This document shows, piece by piece, positions 33,009-34,516 of a stretch of 34,516 nt of DNA. The notes beneath the pieces were generated by a model. That model was not told where the DNA came from and made no database searches. It saw nothing but the letters and a program-made list of their open reading frames with translations. Position 1 is the stretch's first letter. Each line of letters starts with the position of its first letter. This DNA is from JAVBMJ01 sp031552535. Its GTDB lineage: Bacteria; Bacteroidota; Bacteroidia; Bacteroidales; Rikenellaceae. The stretch is from positions 1-34,516 of the forward strand of contig JAVBMJ010000046.1 in NCBI GenBank assembly GCA_031552535.1, read 5' to 3'. Position numbers and translations under genes: made by a program.

Positions 33009-33596
33009 ATGAAGAGAATCTTTTTGGCTCTGGCGGTTGTTTTTATTGCGGCCGGCGTTAACGCCCAGGCTCCATCGTTCGGAGTGAAAGCTGGTCTGAA
33101 CCTTTCCAACACCACAAATGGGGACGGGAATAAAATCAAGCCGGGTTTGTATGCCGGTGTTACAGCCGAGTGGAAATTCACCGACTTCGTAGGTTTTGCC
33201 CCTGAATTGGTTTATTCGCGCCAGGGGACTACCGCGAAAGGCATCAACGATAGTGATTTTGGAGGGTCGATAGACCGGGTGAGCATCAGGCTCAATTACC
33301 TTAACCTCCCATTGATGGTGAGGTTGTATGTTGACGATAAATTTACGGTGAGCATAGGTCCCCAGATAGGCTTTTTGCTCAATTCGAAGTTCTGGGTTAA
33401 AAACGATGGCTCGACCATGTCGGAGAGCATCGATGGCTCCAACTCTGTCGACTTTAGTTTCGGAGTGGGGGTGGATTATGATCTGCTGCCCAATCTTGCC
33501 GCCACGGCGCGTTTTAACGTAGGACTCACGAACTGGAACGAATATTTCGACAGCAAAAACAGAGTGTTCCAACTGGGCCTGGCCTACAGGTTCTGA
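33009..33596 (+). CDS. Outer-membrane beta-barrel protein (PorT-like / OmpW-like porin family), paralogue 1
   Basis: The 195-residue product has a signal peptide (about 1-20, MKRIFLALAVVFIAAGVNAQ), then alternating amphipathic strands suggesting an eight-stranded barrel, and ends LGLAYRF with the terminal aromatic residue needed for outer-membrane insertion. The domain resembles the Bacteroidota outer-membrane beta-barrel (PorT-family) proteins of unknown function. The stop is followed at once by a terminator, so the gene has its own transcript. It shares a 62-bp block of identical DNA with the next gene. I know of no specific function; adhesion, sensing or structural roles are all possible. 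Confidence 0.88.
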   Translation: MKRIFLALAVVFIAAGVNAQAPSFGVKAGLNLSNTTNGDGNKIKPGLYAGVTAEWKFTDFVGFAPELVYSRQGTTAKGINDSDFGGSIDRVSIRLNYLNLPLMVRLYVDDKFTVSIGPQIGFLLNSKFWVKNDGSTMSESIDGSNSVDFSFGVGVDYDLLPNLAATARFNVGLTNWNEYFDSKNRVFQLGLAYRF

Positions 33597-33622
33597 CGCC
33601 CGGCGCGTGCCGGACGTTTTTT
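33597..33622 (+). terminator. Intrinsic terminator after barrel gene 1
   Basis: CGCCCGGC-GCGT-GCCGGACG forms an 8-bp stem with one C/A mismatch and a 4-base loop, followed by six T (33617-33622). It begins on the base after the stop codon. Confidence 0.85.
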
Positions 33623-33753
33623 ATTGCCTGTGCCGCCCAGGGCGGAGACCGGGTTTTTGCAATGGGCCTGATAAATTTTACAGGTTGCATTGTCACGAAT
33701 GAACATTTAGTGTCATTATATAGCAAACCACATTAACTAAAAAACCTGAATTT

Positions 33754-34350
33754 ATGAAAAAGATCTTTTTGACCATTGCAGTTGTCCTTATGGCAGTCGC
33801 TGTTAACGCCCAAGCTCCGTCGTTCGGCCTCAAGGGAGGTCTCAACCTGTCGACGATCACGAGCGCCGACGATGCCAAAATGAAACCGAGCGTTTATGTC
33901 GGCGCTTTTGCCGAGTGGAAATTCACCGACTTCGTAGGTTTTGCCCCTGAATTGGTTTATTCGCGCCAGGGTTCGGCTATCAAGGACGAGTACCTGGGTG
34001 AAGCCGATGCCGGCAAGATGCGTCTGAATTACCTCAATGTACCGTTGATGGTCAAACTGTATGTTGCCGACGGCCTGACGGTAGACCTCGGCCCGCAGGT
34101 TGGATTCCTCCTCGAAGCTAAAATGTGGGCAAAAATTGATGGCCAGACCGACACGGAAGATATCTGCGATGCTATCAATAAGGTAGACGTTAGCTTCGGC
34201 GCAGGTGTGACCTATAATTTCACGGATCGTTTGGGCGTATCGGCACGTTATAACATCGGCCTTACCAAAGTGCCCGATTCATCGGAAAGCGGAGCTTCGG
34301 GCATGAAAAACAGTGTGTTGCAGATAGGTTTGTCTTACAGATTTTTCTAA
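33754..34350 (+). CDS. Outer-membrane beta-barrel protein, paralogue 2
   Basis: The 198-residue product is a paralogue of the preceding one. It has a signal peptide (about 1-20, MKKIFLTIAVVLMAVAVNAQ), the same APSFG..GGLNLS opening, a shared EWKFTDFVGFAPELVYSRQG segment, LNYLN(V/L)PLMV, GPQ(V/I)GFLL, and a C-terminal LQIGLSYRFF. Loops between strands differ in length and sequence (for example the acidic TDTEDICDAINK stretch), as expected for exposed loops. It lies 157 bases after paralogue 1, beyond a terminator, so it should have its own promoter, which I cannot identify. The function is unknown; location in the outer membrane is well supported. Confidence 0.88.
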   Translation: MKKIFLTIAVVLMAVAVNAQAPSFGLKGGLNLSTITSADDAKMKPSVYVGAFAEWKFTDFVGFAPELVYSRQGSAIKDEYLGEADAGKMRLNYLNVPLMVKLYVADGLTVDLGPQVGFLLEAKMWAKIDGQTDTEDICDAINKVDVSFGAGVTYNFTDRLGVSARYNIGLTKVPDSSESGASGMKNSVLQIGLSYRFF

Positions 34351-34424
34351 TCGCCGCCGCTACAGGGTGGTCGGCATAAACGCCATCAAGGGTCCGTGCC
34401 GGTTGAAAGCCCGGATGCAGAAAT

Positions 34425-34464
34425 GAATCTGCCTGAATTTCCGTCTGGAAATTCAGGCAGATTC
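34425..34464. terminator. Long hairpin after barrel gene 2, built from two R3-type ends
   Basis: A perfect 18-bp inverted repeat (34425-34442 and 34447-34464) with a GTCT loop is followed by ACTATTTTTG. It works as a plausible terminator for the barrel gene. Each arm, AATCTGCCTGAATTTCC, is also a close match to the R3 terminal repeat. TATTTTTG (34467-34474) after it matches the -7 consensus, but no -33 element supports a promoter, and it may simply be the terminator T-run. Confidence 0.75.
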
Positions 34465-34516
34465 ACTATTTTTGTGCCGCCGGGTTCGGGCAGCCTGATG
34501 TTTGGTGGCCGCGGGA

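Overview
The window looks like a chromosomal segment from a Bacteroidota gut-type anaerobe. It is most likely Bacteroidales, and an Alistipes/Rikenellaceae-like source is my best guess from overall gene style and GC-rich coding. Support from the sequence: several promoters fit the Bacteroidota -33/-7 pattern (TTG, 18-20 bp, TAnnTTTG); there is an S46 dipeptidyl-peptidase, a TonB-dependent receptor, small outer-membrane barrels ending in an aromatic residue, and a futalosine-type menaquinone gene. No phage, conjugative element, CRISPR array, intact insertion sequence, rRNA or tRNA was recognised.

Layout. 1-4140: mnmA (+) converges on a BtuB-like TonB receptor (-) across a 19-bp hairpin; the receptor is preceded by a cobalamin riboswitch with its own promoter. 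4334-8421: DPP7-type S46 peptidase and glnS (+). 8549-9028: low-molecular-weight phosphatase (-), divergent from mqnE (+). 10602-12625: a membrane-anchored PASTA protein and an RluD-type pseudouridine synthase (+). 12856-16507: rlmB, then an ftsW-murG pair (-). 17381-19485: aspA and greA (-). 20334-24313: ptb-buk, then a secreted GH43 glycosidase (+). 24406-29504: bioG-bioC, a cation diffusion facilitator with translationally overlapping aroC, and aroA (all -). 29625-32655: lptB (-) and recQ (+) from a compact divergent promoter region. 33009-34350: two paralogous outer-membrane beta-barrel proteins (+), ending in a strong hairpin.

The genes are mainly housekeeping: tRNA charging and thiolation, rRNA modification, peptidoglycan precursor and septum functions, LPS export, aromatic amino acid, menaquinone and biotin biosynthesis, acyl-phosphate metabolism, and peptide and glycan use at the envelope.

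The unusual content lies in the gaps between genes. Three families of short, non-coding, terminal-inverted-repeat elements fill most of the larger gaps. R1 is about 161 bp with ends GAARCTGTTT/AAACAGYTTC flanked by TTA, in three sequence subtypes. R2 is about 165 bp with ends TAAGTAATT/AATTACTTA. R3 has ends TCTGYCTGAWTTTCC. They are nested: two R2 copies carry an R1-type insert at the same internal base, and three of four R2 copies are directly abutted by an R1 element at the same terminal TTA. No transposase that could mobilise them is present. This nested repeat network, a hairpin plus U-tract at the very start of the predicted greA transcript, and a 62-bp identical block shared by the two barrel genes are the observations most worth following up. 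I did not find a new defence or enzymatic system.
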